Shown here: positions 10,614 to 21,914 of the stretch, piece by piece | Layout of the letters: each line of letters starts with the position of its first letter | Position numbering within the stretch: position 1 is the stretch's first letter | Origin: Dryococelus australis | Lineage: Eukaryota; Arthropoda; Insecta; Phasmatodea; Phasmatidae | Reading direction: 5' to 3' | DNA length: 64,000 nt | Assembly: GCA_029891345.1 (NCBI GenBank) | Contig: CM057000.1 | Coordinates: forward strand, 137,190,663-137,254,662 | Position numbers and translations under genes: made by a program | Notes under the pieces: model-generated | The model's input: the letters and a program-made list of their open reading frames with translations, nothing else | What the model was told of the DNA's origin: nothing | Databases searched by the model: none

Positions 10614-12839
10614 AGGCATTAATTATGGCCTTAGGTTTTTGTATCATGTGGGAGATATGCGAAACTCCTTGTTTGTGTGACTTTTAAGAGAAAACTTTAC
10701 GAAGTTTAGGGGTTTTGCAAAAACCATATTTACTCGCGAGACTTAAGCCTGGCATTGCTTAGCAGTTGCTTCCATCCACTTGAGATCGCGAGTAAATAAG
10801 GAAATAACCATTGCGGTTATAATGTTTTTTTAATTAATGACCAGCAAGGTGTTACCAAAAAGGGGGTTTCCTGGTGTAGGAACTAAACATTATGTTGTAA
10901 TGTCAAGCATAAATGTAGGTGCGACAGAAATAAAGCCGCCATTTTGTAACGATGGTAATTTGGGGTCACTTGCTCAATATATTTCGTGATGGCATTTTGC
11001 ATTTTGTATTTAGTTATTAAAATGGCCAGTAAGGGGCATAAATATAACCTGTATGAAAAATTTGCAAGAATTAGCTGAATACCAGCGAATATATTGGTAC
11101 CTGAAGCATATGGTTGCATTTTGCTCTAGTTTTTTTTTTTTTTGGCAACCTGGCTTTTTCTGTAAATGTTTTAAATAAATTTGTTATATATAAGAAAGGA
11201 AAATTATATTGTTAACTTTTCAACATGAAATGTCAGAATGAAAACGAATGGAAGTTTTCCACTTGTAATAATTATGATATATGAAAAAAGAATTGAATGA
11301 GCTTACTCAAAATAGAGAATATAACCACACTTCTTTGTTTCTGTTATAAATCGTTTATAACTATCAACTTACCCTTACACCGTCTAGCAAAATTGTTTTT
11401 TTTTTTTTTTGCATGGTTCTTGCCATTTGTTGTGTTATAATGGTTTTGCTATGACTTATGCAAATCCTGCCTTGCCCGCCCTTGGTTTAAGACGCAGCGA
11501 AGTCAGAACAGAATACTCTGGTTCATTACTGAAAATATTTCATTGTAAAAACATTACATTTCATATTTCTGTGAAATTTTGTTGACCTGATTGTTAATAG
11601 ACGTTTCACGGTTGTCATTAAAATGTGCAATTTTGTATTACGTTAATCGTTGCACATATATGGGTTTGTAGTTAATTAATTATGTTCGTAACGGCGAGCA
11701 AGGCAATTGTCGAAGCTTGTATTGTCACATTTTTCAATAAATCTTCCTGATTTGAATTACGAAAAATTAAATAGTGAATTCAATATGACGGGCGACGCGT
11801 ACCCTAAATTGCTAAATGTGGTTATGACACTACAATAACCATGAACTAGAAATTGCACTGTGGGTATTCGACTGTAAGGAGCTCAGTGGCACATTATATT
11901 GACTTTCTGTATAACCTCCAAATATTAATTTTTTAACAGTTGTTTTTCCAGTTTTAATTCGTAGCAGTTTCAATTATTTGAGGGAAATTTTAAATCGCAA
12001 TACCTCGCAATCTCTATACTGACATTTATATGAACATAAACGAATTTCGTTTGAGAGGTCTTTACGATTGCCATAAGGTCTGGTACAACAATTTTCTAGT
12101 GCTTGTTTTAATAATCCCGTTATTTAGCGTACACTTGGGAATACAACGCTTTGCTTCGCACATCAAATTCGAATCAAGCAATCTGACAGCTGGCATGCAG
12201 GTGAGGGAGGTATCTTAGAATGCGGTCCACATTATTTACTCTTTCGGAGAGCCGCATTGCGGATTTTATTTTACATTCGAATAATCGAACGAGAACTTAC
12301 GCGAGACTTTCACTGTAAAAAAAAAAAAAATCTCGCAATGCTTGTGTATTACGTAAATAGCCTATCTGTTTTAAAACTTCTTTGCAAATGCTACATGTGC
12401 CTACAATTGATATAACAATTCTATCAGTTACAAATTATTTCTATGCATACCTGTATTTGATTATTCTTATTGGCTGTCGCGTATCAGGACCTATCTTGAG
12501 TACTATAATTTTACAAACCATTAAGTATAATGTGGTAAAAAAGGTGTGAGGCCAGTGACATTGTACAATACTAAAAATATATGTCGCCGAGTATTTTGCA
12601 GCTAAAAATGATCTATTAAAATTATGGCTTCATTAGGCAATTTAATTAAAATAATACACACATTGTAGAAGAATAAATGTAAAACGAAAACGAAGTATTT
12701 CCTTAATTTTCTTAATAATAATATACCGTAGAACCAAGTTTAGAAGTGTTTTAACTACAGTTTTGCCTATAGCTGAATTTTCATGTTGCTGCACGCCTCA
12801 TGTATGCGCGCAATCCGTAGAAGTTGTGTACAGTTTTTT
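10614..12839. other. Non-coding background
   Basis: AT-rich with poly-T runs near 11.13, 11.40 and 12.32 kb. No gene, RNA or shared repeat recognised. Confidence 0.45.
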
Positions 12840-12841
12840 TA

Positions 12842-12902
12842 AGGCTGTTCACGATAAAGTGTGCACTTTTTGTGAACAACCTTCGAACAGTATCGCTGCC
12901 CT
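12842..12902 (+). mobile_element. Family A end fragment
   Basis: Begins AGGCTGTTCACGATAAAG just after a TA and then loses similarity after about 40 bp, where TA plus another element follows. It is the terminal stub of a family A copy abutting a short family A element. Confidence 0.65.
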
Positions 12903-12904
12903 TA

Positions 12905-13144
12905 TGGGCTATTCACTGTAAAGTGAGCACTTTTTAAGGCCCTCACAACAGGCATTAACCACTAATGAATGTGTTTTATTGCAGCCTGGGATGCTAAATT
13001 TTGACAGTGAAGGAATGTATACACTACGTTTATTATTCACATGGCAGTGCTTGTATCAAAAAGAAGCCGAAAGATAAAAATTTGCTCGAGCGAAATATTT
13101 GGCAGCGCCTTAAAAAAAGTGCTCTCTTTACAGTGAATAGCCTA
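12905..13144. mobile_element. Short family A element, 240 bp
   Basis: The ends read TGGGCTATTCACTGTAAAG and CTTTACAGTGAATAGCCTA: an inverted repeat of about 35 bp including AGTGAGCACTTTTTAAGGC. TA lies on both sides (12903-12904 and 13145-13146). The length and interior agree with the 239-bp element at 3465-3703. Non-coding. Confidence 0.85.
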
Positions 13145-13228
13145 TACTTTTGTATATTTTGACGGGTAGCCTTGACTAGCATTACTGAAATTATTAATTT
13201 ACATTATGTTTTTTTTAAATGTATGAAG

Positions 13229-13385
13229 TAAGTAGCAAATTGGTAAAATATTTCCTGTACGATTAATTTTACAATTTCACTTGACAAACGCGTGAACTAA
13301 GTCACAAGGCATGCGGCAAAGTTAACTGTACATTTGGTGGAAGAATACAATTTGTGCATACAAGTAGATCTTAAGCAAGTGTTAC
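13229..13385 (+). mobile_element. Family A fragment, right half
   Basis: Matches the part of family A from the TTGTAAAATATTTACTT region to AAGTAGATCTTAAGCA, in the same orientation as the next copy, but with more substitutions and without either end. It is an older, truncated copy. Confidence 0.6.
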
Positions 13386-13611
13386 AAGTGTTAATAAATG
13401 GCGAGGCCACAATTGTATAATTATTATTTAATAAAGTTATGGTATTTTGGGTAATGTTAATTAGTTGTTCAGAGTCATTCCTCATAAAAGACTTTCTATG
13501 AATAAGTTTGCGCTCCCGGTGTAGGCGGGGCTTAGAGGGCCCGCCTCTCTGGTTGGCTCTGAGCGGACACCCGTCGGGTATCCTCGGGTCAATCCGAGCG
13601 GCGAGGAGGTA

Positions 13612-13993
13612 AAGGCTGTTCAGTATAAAGTGAGCACTTTTGAAATCAACATTAGAAAAAAGTCATTGTCCCTACCTGCATATATTTTAACGGGCGCACT
13701 GAGTGATATGCACCCAGTAAAGTTGGTAACGATGGATGGGAAGTAGTTCCGTTGCTTAATGTTGAATAAAATGTGTTAGGTAACCATTTCTGATCGTTTA
13801 AATTATTTCTTTCGCTTTCTATTTATTTTAATGCACCAAAGTGTAAAAAATGAAGAGATTTGTAAAATATTTACTTTTATAATAATTTCGCAGTTTCACT
13901 TAACCGACGCATGAATAAAGTGATGAGATCCACGGCAATGTTGATATTATATAAGTCGAAATAATACACAACGTGCATACAAGTAGATCTTAA
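13612..13993 (+). mobile_element. Family A element, right end missing
   Basis: Starts AAGGCTGTTCAGTATAAAG directly after a TA and follows the family A interior as far as AAGTAGATCTTAA, where similarity stops about 45 bp before the expected right end. Non-coding. Confidence 0.8.
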
Positions 13994-14270
13994 CGGCAAA
14001 GGATACCTTCGACTTATGAGAAATTCCGTTTGTCTGAACCACCGGTACCTTGCAAGTAGCAAACTGTTGTCCATATCTCTGTCTCACTCCCGTGTTTCAG
14101 CCCTCGCTTTAGAACGCGAGGATTTCCCAAAGAGCGATAACGATCTCCAACACAAGACAGTTCCCTAACAATTACCTGCAAACCTTGCCCCACCTTGCCA
14201 CATGAAACTGCTAGCGGATAAACCAGTTCCAGGAAGGCAGGTCATTGCCGCTCTTGCTCTGCTGCTTGTC

Positions 14271-14450
14271 GACAGCACCAGAGCTTTGTTGACAGCACCA
14301 GAGCTTTGTTGACAGCACCAGAGCTTTGTTGACCGCACCAGAGCTTTGTCGACAGCACCAGAGCTTTGTTGACAGCACCAGAGCTTTGTTGACAGCACCA
14401 GAGCTTTGTCGACAGCACCAGAGCTTTGTCGACAGCACCAGAGCTTTGTA
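14271..14450. repeat. Minisatellite, 9 units of 20 bp
   Basis: Nine head-to-tail units of GACAGCACCAGAGCTTTGTY, nearly identical; the only changes are T/C at the last position and one A-to-C change in the unit at 14331. Because 20 is not a multiple of 3, each frame cycles through all three phases, which explains several overlapping open frames here. None is taken as a gene. Confidence 0.97.
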
Positions 14451-14861
14451 ATAGGTTCACCATGTGCTTCGCTCCGATAACTTTAGGCGAATGAGCCACG
14501 TGGCGGTAGTTGCGAAGTTTCCAAATTTGAGTACAGAATTTCATTGTTTTTATTGATGTTTCAGAGTGCATTTTTTTACATAGTAAAGAACTTGTCAGTG
14601 AAACACAAGAAAAAAAATTATTAAAATATATTTTGTAATACGTAAGAAAATAACAATACACATTGCGAAAATTACAAGATTCAGTTTTCTGTACAAAGTC
14701 AAGTAGATACGGAAACAATAATGATCCATAAAATTACAAACGTCAGTATTTTACACAAAGCCAAAAATGCATATTTACAATATTTTGTATTAAGTTACTA
14801 GCGTGTGAGCTAATGCGAAAATATACATATGCAAAGCTAACTGTTCACAAACATTGTTTAG
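14451..14861. other. Non-coding background
   Basis: AT-rich, nothing recognised. Confidence 0.45.
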
Positions 14862-15062
14862 TTGAGGGATGGAGCTGAGAGGTTTGGGTGGCTAACATCT
14901 AAGATCTCGAGAATCTATGAGGGATGGAATGAGGTTGTTTTGGAGCAGCATCCAGAAGGTAAGGGGGGGGAAATGGGAGATCCTCGAGAAAACTGTCGAC
15001 TAACAGCATTGTCCAGGCACGATTCCCGCATGCGAAAATTCCGGAAGTGACCCATTCCTGCC
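14862..15062 (-). mobile_element. SINE family A fragment (tRNA-derived SINE, body only)
   Basis: Read on the minus strand it matches the body of the SINE at 44388-44650: words such as GGATCTCCCATTTCCCCCCC, GATTCTCGAGATCTTAG and GCCACCCAAACCTCTC occur in the same order. The tRNA-like head is absent. A 62-codon open frame across it is chance. Confidence 0.7.
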
Positions 15063-15718
15063 TTACATTCTAAATGAAGCTGGCGTGTGAGGTAAATTAC
15101 AAGCTATATCGTGGCAGTTGTATGTAATACAAAGACCAGTCTGCGCAAAATAAAGCAATTTTCTGAGAAATAGTACAGAACACTTTTAACGAATAAAAGT
15201 GAAATGAATAAATCTTCTTTACAGTAAAATATGGATTAAACTACCTTAATAAATAATTTCTGCAGCTTTTGAACGTACATTTGTTTGTAATGCAATTACA
15301 TGTTTAGCATCGTCTAAGAAGCTTTACTACAAAAAGCTATCAATTTTATAGGCCACATCGGAATGTAGGTATTAAAAAAAAAAACAATTTTCTCCGGATA
15401 AACTCATTAAAATTCTTATAATAAGTAACCCGAGGAGTGAAAAAAGTGTCACATTGCTAACGTTACATGACAATGAAAAGTCGCACTTTCGCCACGGACG
15501 GGTGTAACCAGCATTCTTTAGGAAATAATTTAAAATATGTCCACTATCAATATACTCTATTATAAAAGTATCCCCTGGCTAATAAATCAGTTAATGGTAA
15601 TTTGGAACAGCTGTGTACTCGGCACTATGCTGAGCTTCAACAAAACTCTTTATTATACTCCATAAATTGATTGGAATTTGTCGGAACAATATCACTTACT
15701 ATGCCCGTTATGTTAAGG
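15063..15718. other. Non-coding background
   Basis: Nothing recognised. Confidence 0.4.
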
Positions 15719-15800
15719 GTATTTATTTATTTCATTTTATTTCATCTTTCGTTGGCGAAGCTAGGCTAAAATGCCTTCTCTCGCACTTAAAAAAAAATTG
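15719..15800 (-). mobile_element. LINE 3' end remnant
   Basis: On the minus strand the stretch runs GAGAAGGCATTTTAGCCTAG, then CTTCGCCAACGAAAG, then a tail ATGAAATAAATAAATA. It resembles the remnant at 6575-6770. It is a short non-LTR 3' untranslated region with its simple-repeat tail. Confidence 0.5.
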
Positions 15801-15989
15801 AATACACTGGAGCACATACATAAAGGTTATTTTAAGAAACTGTACTCTGTAAGGTATTTGTATGGAAACTGTAGACATGTTTAGTCGGAACTGTCGAGCG
15901 ACTTACAGGAAAGTTTGAGTAACTTGATAAATAAATGTAATATTTTTAGCGTTTAAGGTGTGAGATGTGATTATGTAGGAGTGACGAAT

Positions 15990-16102
15990 GCAGTAGTGGG
16001 GAAAATGTGAGTACCTCGAGAAAACCCTGAGGCCAACCGCACGGCCCCGTCATGTTTCCCTCTTACGAAAATTCAATAGGGACCCCGCCGGGGATAAAAT
16101 CA
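15990..16102 (-). mobile_element. SINE family A fragment
   Basis: Contains TACCTCGAGAAAACCC, then a decayed middle, then GACCCCGCCGGGGAT, which line up in order with the minus-strand SINE at 17226-17448. Only the middle of the element is left. Confidence 0.5.
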
Positions 16103-16144
16103 ATTTAGTATTGGTGGGAGATAAGTACTGTAGCCAATACACCA

Positions 16145-16310
16145 TAAATAAATAAATAAATATATATATATGTGAATAAAAAAATAAAAAAATATGAATA
16201 AATATAAATGAATATATATATGAATAAATAAATAAATATAAATATATATATATTTATTTATATATATAAATAAATAAATATATATATATACTTATACACA
16301 TACCGAAATA
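16145..16310. repeat. AT-rich simple repeat, partly palindromic
   Basis: Runs of AAATAAATA and TATATA alternate, with a near-palindromic centre at about 16225-16275 that could form a hairpin. Low-complexity DNA without coding content. Confidence 0.85.
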
Positions 16311-16499
16311 TAAATACGAAACAGTGAGCACAGGCAACAAAATTCCAATAATCAGTTTATATCATTACAAAACAACCTACCAAAAGCATTATGAACAACA
16401 TACACATTTTGGACTGTCGCACCCTTGATACATATCCTCCTGGATATGCGTTTACTTTTATTATACAAAAGACCATATTGTAAAAAAAATTGCATTCCA

Positions 16500-16645
16500 T
16501 ATATATAATGTAAAGTAAATACTGTATACTATATATTAAATGTAGTATATATATTATATAGTACATATATTATATATTATATACAGTATATATTATATAT
16601 GGTATGTATATTATATATAGTATGTATTATATATAGTATATATAA
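16500..16645. repeat. Degenerate AT tandem repeat
   Basis: Recurring words TATATATTATATA and AGTATATATTATATA, every 15 to 25 bases. Low-complexity; the open frames rich in Tyr and Ile that cross it are artefacts. Confidence 0.8.
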
Positions 16646-16750
16646 CATTAAAACGCACAGTCACCGTTTTATGAACAGAAGCTTATACGGACACCTTTCG
16701 TTTCTTCATGGCCTGCAGGATATCAGTCACGAACGGCGGGTCTCGGACTC

Positions 16751-17099
16751 TCATGCCTCATCACACTTGTATCTCCACATACAGTGGAGTCCTGTGCGAA
16801 CTTCTTGATACATTTTCTTTCTGCCAGCTGCGCAGGCGATGGGGTGTTTTGCAATACATTCCAACTGCGGGAGAAGAAATGCCGGGTGTAGCATACGTCG
16901 TCCGGGAATCACTTCACAGAGTGGCAGATTATTTGGATATTCCTCGACAGTGAGAGTTGGATGATCCGTCTCGTCTATCTCAAATCCACCCCACATCCAT
17001 TCTGAATTCTCATCGTCATGAATATATTCTGTTTTGGTGTTGGCGTTTTGTGTGACTGGAGATGAGGTTATCTCTTGAGATATAACTTCAGGTGCACCA
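16751..17099 (-). CDS. Possible terminal exon of an unidentified gene
   Basis: On the minus strand a frame of about 116 residues runs from a consensus 3' splice site (TTTGGGATTTTCAG just upstream, intron ending at 17100) to a TGA at 16751-16753. The composition is protein-like and unlike the AT-driven chance frames nearby: an acidic stretch YIHDDENSEWMWGGFEIDET, then LTVEEYPNNLPLCEVIPG, then a Cys- and Lys-containing end (LECIAKHPIACAAGRKKMYQ). The same frame stays open to an ATG at 17141-17143, but the segment before the splice site looks less convincing. I recognise no domain. No upstream exon was found in the window and no clear AATAAA follows. It could be a host exon, an exon of a decayed transposon, or chance. 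Confidence 0.3.
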
Positions 17100-17225
17100 C
17101 TGAAAATCCCAAATAGAGTAACTCTTTTGAAAGCTATTAGCAATAATCAACAAACTAATAAACTCAATAAACTAAGGTAATGCGTAGTGTAATTGCAGTG
17201 GCTGATGTAGTAATTCGTTTAAAAA

Positions 17226-17448
17226 CGAGTGGAGAGGTTTGGGTGGATCTTAACAGCGAGGTCTTGAGAGCCGATGAGGGTGATATGGAGCAGTGCCGGA
17301 ATGAAAGGGCAGGGAGAAACGGGAGATCTCCGAGAAAACCCACCCGCCAGCGGCAACGTCCGGCACGAAATCTCACATTGACCCCGCCGGGAATCGAACT
17401 CAGTTCGCCATGGTAGTAGGCGAGCGTCCTAACCGCTACACCAACCCT
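17226..17448 (-). mobile_element. SINE family A, nearly complete (tRNA-derived SINE)
   Basis: On the minus strand it starts with a tRNA-like head: GGTTGGTGTAGCGGTTAGGA (A-box region) and GAGTTCGATTCCCGG (B box, RNA polymerase III promoter). The family body follows, CTCGGAGATCTCCCG then CTCTCAAGACCTCGCTGTTA, ending CCACCCAAACCTCTCCACTC. SINEs of this design are copied by LINE machinery and transcribed from the internal promoter. The plus-strand open frame here is chance. Confidence 0.85.
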
Positions 17449-20400
17449 ATTTGAAACAGAAAATTTAAAAAGTCATCTATTTTACTAATTGTTTCATAAC
17501 TGTGGTAAGGTTAATGTGAATTAAACGGGAAGACGCTGTACTATGCACAGCTGGTTGCCATAATCGGACAGGTATGACATTCCCTCTCAGACTAAAGATT
17601 GCTGGAGGTGACATGGCATACGGGTATGTATTTGTTTGTATTCTATTGTTTATTACTGGCATCAATTTTAAACTAATAGACTAAATGGATATGTAAAGAC
17701 TGTAAGGGACGGCTTACACAGAAAATTAATTTAATTCTTGTCTTCTTTTAAAAATGGCACTTGCTTCCGTAACTCTATCCATATTTCGGATGTCTAGTTT
17801 GGTGTTTCGGAGATACAGCAAATAACCTGTCTGAGGAGGATCATCACTAAATTGTCGATTACTAAGTTAGAAAAACCTACGGCTCTATAAAGACTTTATA
17901 GTACCTTAGAAAAATATGCTGCGCCATAGGTGCCGGAAAGCAAAGCAGGCAAGTGGTTCGGAATGGCCATAGCTATTTAACAACACACACTACCTAGGAC
18001 TCACAAAGCAAGAATTACATATTACCAAAATGTTTACCAGTTTGTAATAACATAAAAATATGGTTCCTTTATGTACAGATAAGTAATTAATTGACGGGGG
18101 AAAAGCAGTTTCAGTCATCCTTTCATTACGTTTAATGTTTTATGATTGATTGAACACAATTCTGTGTTATTCAATGATATGAATCATGTTCTCATTTATC
18201 GCATTTCCGATATTGCCACACTGAATGAGCATCGATAATATAAAAAACGCAAGGCTAGACCCGTTTGTAAAAATAGTGTCCACTTAATCGATGAGGCCAT
18301 TTAAAGGAACACGTGATCTAACAACATTATGTGAAAGTAGTCCGGAGTAACAAGCAGAGAGATATGAAACGAATTCCAGCACGAAAAATGTAGGTGTCTG
18401 TGTATCCGCATATAATCGTACAGTGATATTTAAATATATTACGTAAATTAGTATAATTTAAGACATTACAATTGTCACTCTTACACACACTCGTTAATCT
18501 ACCTCCCGATTGATTTGGTATGCCACGTAATATTTTCACTATTAAAACGATCAAGAGTTATATAAATGTGAACTGAATTACTTGTACTGCGTCGCAACTC
18601 CCATTATACGATACAAGAGTATAATGTCATTACCTACCGTTGGCATCCATATTCGTCATAACACCAGGGGCAACACTCTCTTGCATTAATGGGTAAGAAT
18701 TAACGCACTATATTTACTCGACATGTGCCTTCTTATAGATAGACGTTGACAGTTTTTTAAGATCCAGAATATAAATTGGGATCAATTCCGACTTGTATGT
18801 CTTCTTTTAAAGTTAAAATTATTTTCGTGTACGTTTTGTGACATCTGCATATATATATATATCCTTTTAAATCTCACTAATCGATCTTGAAGTAATTTTA
18901 TTTTAATATATAAAATGCATGATTCATTAGGTTAATCTACATTCCAGTGGGTCTTCCGATCATGTAAGCTTCACAACACTAGTTCACAGTTTGCCACCAG
19001 AACTGCACAGAAATGCCATGAAAACCATGTTTAGGTTATTCGGTTCGTAACACATCTATGCTTTCGTGAAATATTACTTCATGTGATAAAATCTAAGTTG
19101 TATTAAAACTCGTTCAAAATTGTTTTTAACTAAAAACATATTTATGTTAAAAGACTTCAAGCCACTTGATTTTCACCCCAAAGTTGTGACTTTTCTGTTG
19201 GCAAAAAGTTAGCGGATGATGCACAAATAGCATGTGCACTCTTACCCATAAATATTCTGTGTAATATAATGACTAGTGACTTAAGGACATCACTAATAAT
19301 GACAGAAATGTCACAGGCCACATTCCAGTTGTCTGAAATGAACATCATATGCAGTAAACATTTGCTTATTGAAACGTCCAAAATTGCACCCGTCCAAGCA
19401 AATTGATAGATCGTGGACTCTTCAATAGTTGTCAATATACTGAATTATGAAACACTCATTTATTCTTCAGTTAAGTATGGCAAATCATCTTTGAAAGATA
19501 AGAGATTGTACATGCAAAATCACAGTTCTTAACCAACTATTTGGCATTTGTCTGACAATTTGCTTAGGTACTGATTACTTGGCTACTATAAATGAGCAGA
19601 TTTAAAAAAAATTCAGGGCTTAAGTTGATTTTATGAATACCAAGTTTGCTAACCAAGTGTAGTTTTCACTGGGTATTATAAAAATGCACGTGTTTGAGAG
19701 ATACTACACAGCAGGACATATGGATATGTAAACAGACGTAAGCTCATACACTCGTAAATAGCACATACCTGTAAAATCTCTAACGTTGCATTTGAAAGTC
19801 CACTAAAACGATCATTTAAAAAAACGAACATGTCTTGAAGTCACAAGTCTAAAGCAAGTTCGCATGAGCCGATGTCGAGGCTGTTGTTTGTTTGTTTGGA
19901 AATATGTATTTGAATGTCAAGGATTCTAGATGTAACATATAAACTAAAGAAATAATCCCAAACGACACGTTGTACCGTATTGCATAAGTGCAGTGTAACT
20001 TGAAAGGCACCAATACATTAAAAATGTTATACCAGACCAAAGATTTGTATCCGTCTTTTCAGTATATTATGATATCGGTAGCATTTATAATAAGCAGTGG
20101 TGTTTTGTTCACCATTGCATGCTGGGATATACAGAAATAAATGGCGACGAATATCTAAGTGTTTATTTACATCTAGTTTATATTTAAAAAAACTCCCTTG
20201 CGATTCAGATACATTAGGCGATCTGTCATACCAGTATTTGTTGAAGTATGGGGTAACAAATAAATAATAGTAGAAATAACAAAATGTGTATTGTTATCAA
20301 AAGTGACATATTTATTAATGTTACTTTTGTATAATGTGAAAACACGAATGACTACACTTCATAATTAGTGTAGTATTGTTTGCCAGTCGTTTTTACGTAG

Positions 20401-21173
20401 ATAGCGGCCAAATTGATCCAGTGATTCCAATGTTGCGTGTACCTTCACTTTTCAATAAACTACACGGACACATCCTTTCTATGTAATCTCAGTTTACCTA
20501 TTATAATGAGTTTTTTCTTTTGCAAAACGAAATATAGTCTAATAAATTGAAATTTGGTTTCTATACTTTCTCCGATACACGTTTTTTTTTTTGTAACAGG
20601 CTTGCAAATATATTACTGTTTTTAACTATTAGTTCTGTTGTAGTTCAAAAGTAAAAATATTGACATTTACGATCCCCCAGTCCGAAGCCATATATTTTGT
20701 GGGTTTCAGATACTGGCGAAAGTAAACTTTGCAGTGATCTTTTTCGAATAATGCGTATTTGTTACACGTGTATATAAAATTAAAAAAAAAAAAAAACATT
20801 TTGCAAAAAAATCTTAATTTGTATTCAGTCTGAACCATTAAACGAAACCGTAACAAATATTTCGATTAAGGCGTTTTCCCACGAAAGTTTAAATATTAAT
20901 AGAAATGAAAAACCCCAAAATACCTTTAGTTTTTGGCGAAAGTGACACGTGTATTATTGATTAATACATGTAATTTTCTACACTATAATATTTACGTGTT
21001 TTTTATTACAGCTGTTTTGCAGGCTAACACAACGGTGTCAAACCCATGGGCTAGCGCACGCGATTCATGTACTCTTACAACATTTCCGAAGAAACTAGAT
21101 GGATAGTAAATTAAGTTATGGCTATACTATACAGATATAGCCAACGGGAATTGTTTCACGTTTGACCAATTAA
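17449..21173. other. Non-coding background
   Basis: Almost 3.7 kb of AT-rich sequence in which I recognise no gene, RNA, SINE or element shared with the rest of the window. Short open frames (for example on the minus strand at 19.16-19.44 kb) have no motifs. A TATATA run lies near 18.85 kb and a poly-A run near 20.78 kb. Confidence 0.4.
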
Positions 21174-21440
21174 GCCGCGGTTGTGTAACGGCTAGAGCGC
21201 TCACCTTTCACAAAGGTGACAAGGGTTCGATCCCTAAGGGTCACCCCGTATTTCTGAATTCAGAAAACACGGAGAGCGTTAGCATTGGTCTATGGTTTTC
21301 TTAGAGTACTCCAATTTGACCCACACTCATTGCAGCCCATCGTTTCACAATCTTCATATGAGTTCATCTTCATCGGCACTAAATACGGACCTCAGAAAAT
21401 CAGCTCCGGTAGAAACGCTCACATTTAACCACCCTCAATT
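21174..21440 (+). mobile_element. tRNA-derived SINE with a tRNA-Val-like head
   Basis: The head, about 21174-21245, has TGTAACGGCTAGAGCG in A-box position, a five-base-pair stem CACCT/AGGTG around a seven-base loop TTCACAA (anticodon CAC, as in tRNA-Val) and a B box with T-arm AGGGTTCGATCCCT. The outer acceptor strands do not pair, so it is not a working tRNA. The non-tRNA body follows without a clear boundary. It is a different family from SINE A and B here. An isolated tRNA pseudogene is the alternative. Confidence 0.55.
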
Positions 21441-21475
21441 TTCGGTAATTTTAATAAAATAAAACGCTTACCGTA

Positions 21476-21914
21476 TTTTGACTCTTAACGAACTTCCTGT
21501 ACGTTTTCCGTCGATGTGGATGGTGTAACCTCTTCCATTTTGACCCTTAACGAACTTCCTGTACGTTTTCCGTCGATGTGGATGGTGTAACCTCTTCCAT
21601 TTTGACCCTTAACGAACTTCCTGTACGTTTTCCGTCGATGTGGATGGTGTAACCTCTTCCATTTTGACCCTTAACGAACTTCCTGTACGTTTTCCGTCGA
21701 TGTGGATGTTGTAACCTCTTCCATTTTGACTCTTAACGAACTTCCTGTACGTTTTCCGTCGATGTGGATGGTGTAACCTCTTCCATTTTGACCCTTAACG
21801 AACTTCCTGTACGTTTTCCGTCGATGTGGATGGTGTAACCTCTTCCATTTTGACCCTTAACGAACTTCCTGTACGTTTTCCGTCGATGTGGATGGTGTAA
21901 CCTCTTCCATTTTC
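21476..21914. repeat. Minisatellite, 7 units of 62 bp
   Basis: Seven nearly identical head-to-tail units, each with CTTAACGAACTTCCTGTACG, then TTTTCCGTCGATGTGGATGG, then TGTAACCTCTTCCATTTTGA. CTTAACG recurs at 21484, 21546, 21608, 21670, 21732, 21794 and 21856. The changes are few (one T-for-C near the start of units one and five, one G-to-T in unit four). The period is not a multiple of three, so the open minus-strand frame shifts phase with each unit and is not a repeat protein. Confidence 0.97.

Noticed and set aside
14242-14718. A 158-codon minus-strand open frame, the second longest in the window
   Set aside because: Most of it is the 20-bp minisatellite read in frame, with overlapping open frames in the other phases as well; the rest is AT-rich background.
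21174-21245. A functional tRNA-Val gene
   Set aside because: The anticodon and T arms are good but the acceptor strands do not pair, and non-tRNA sequence follows directly; a SINE head or pseudogene fits better.
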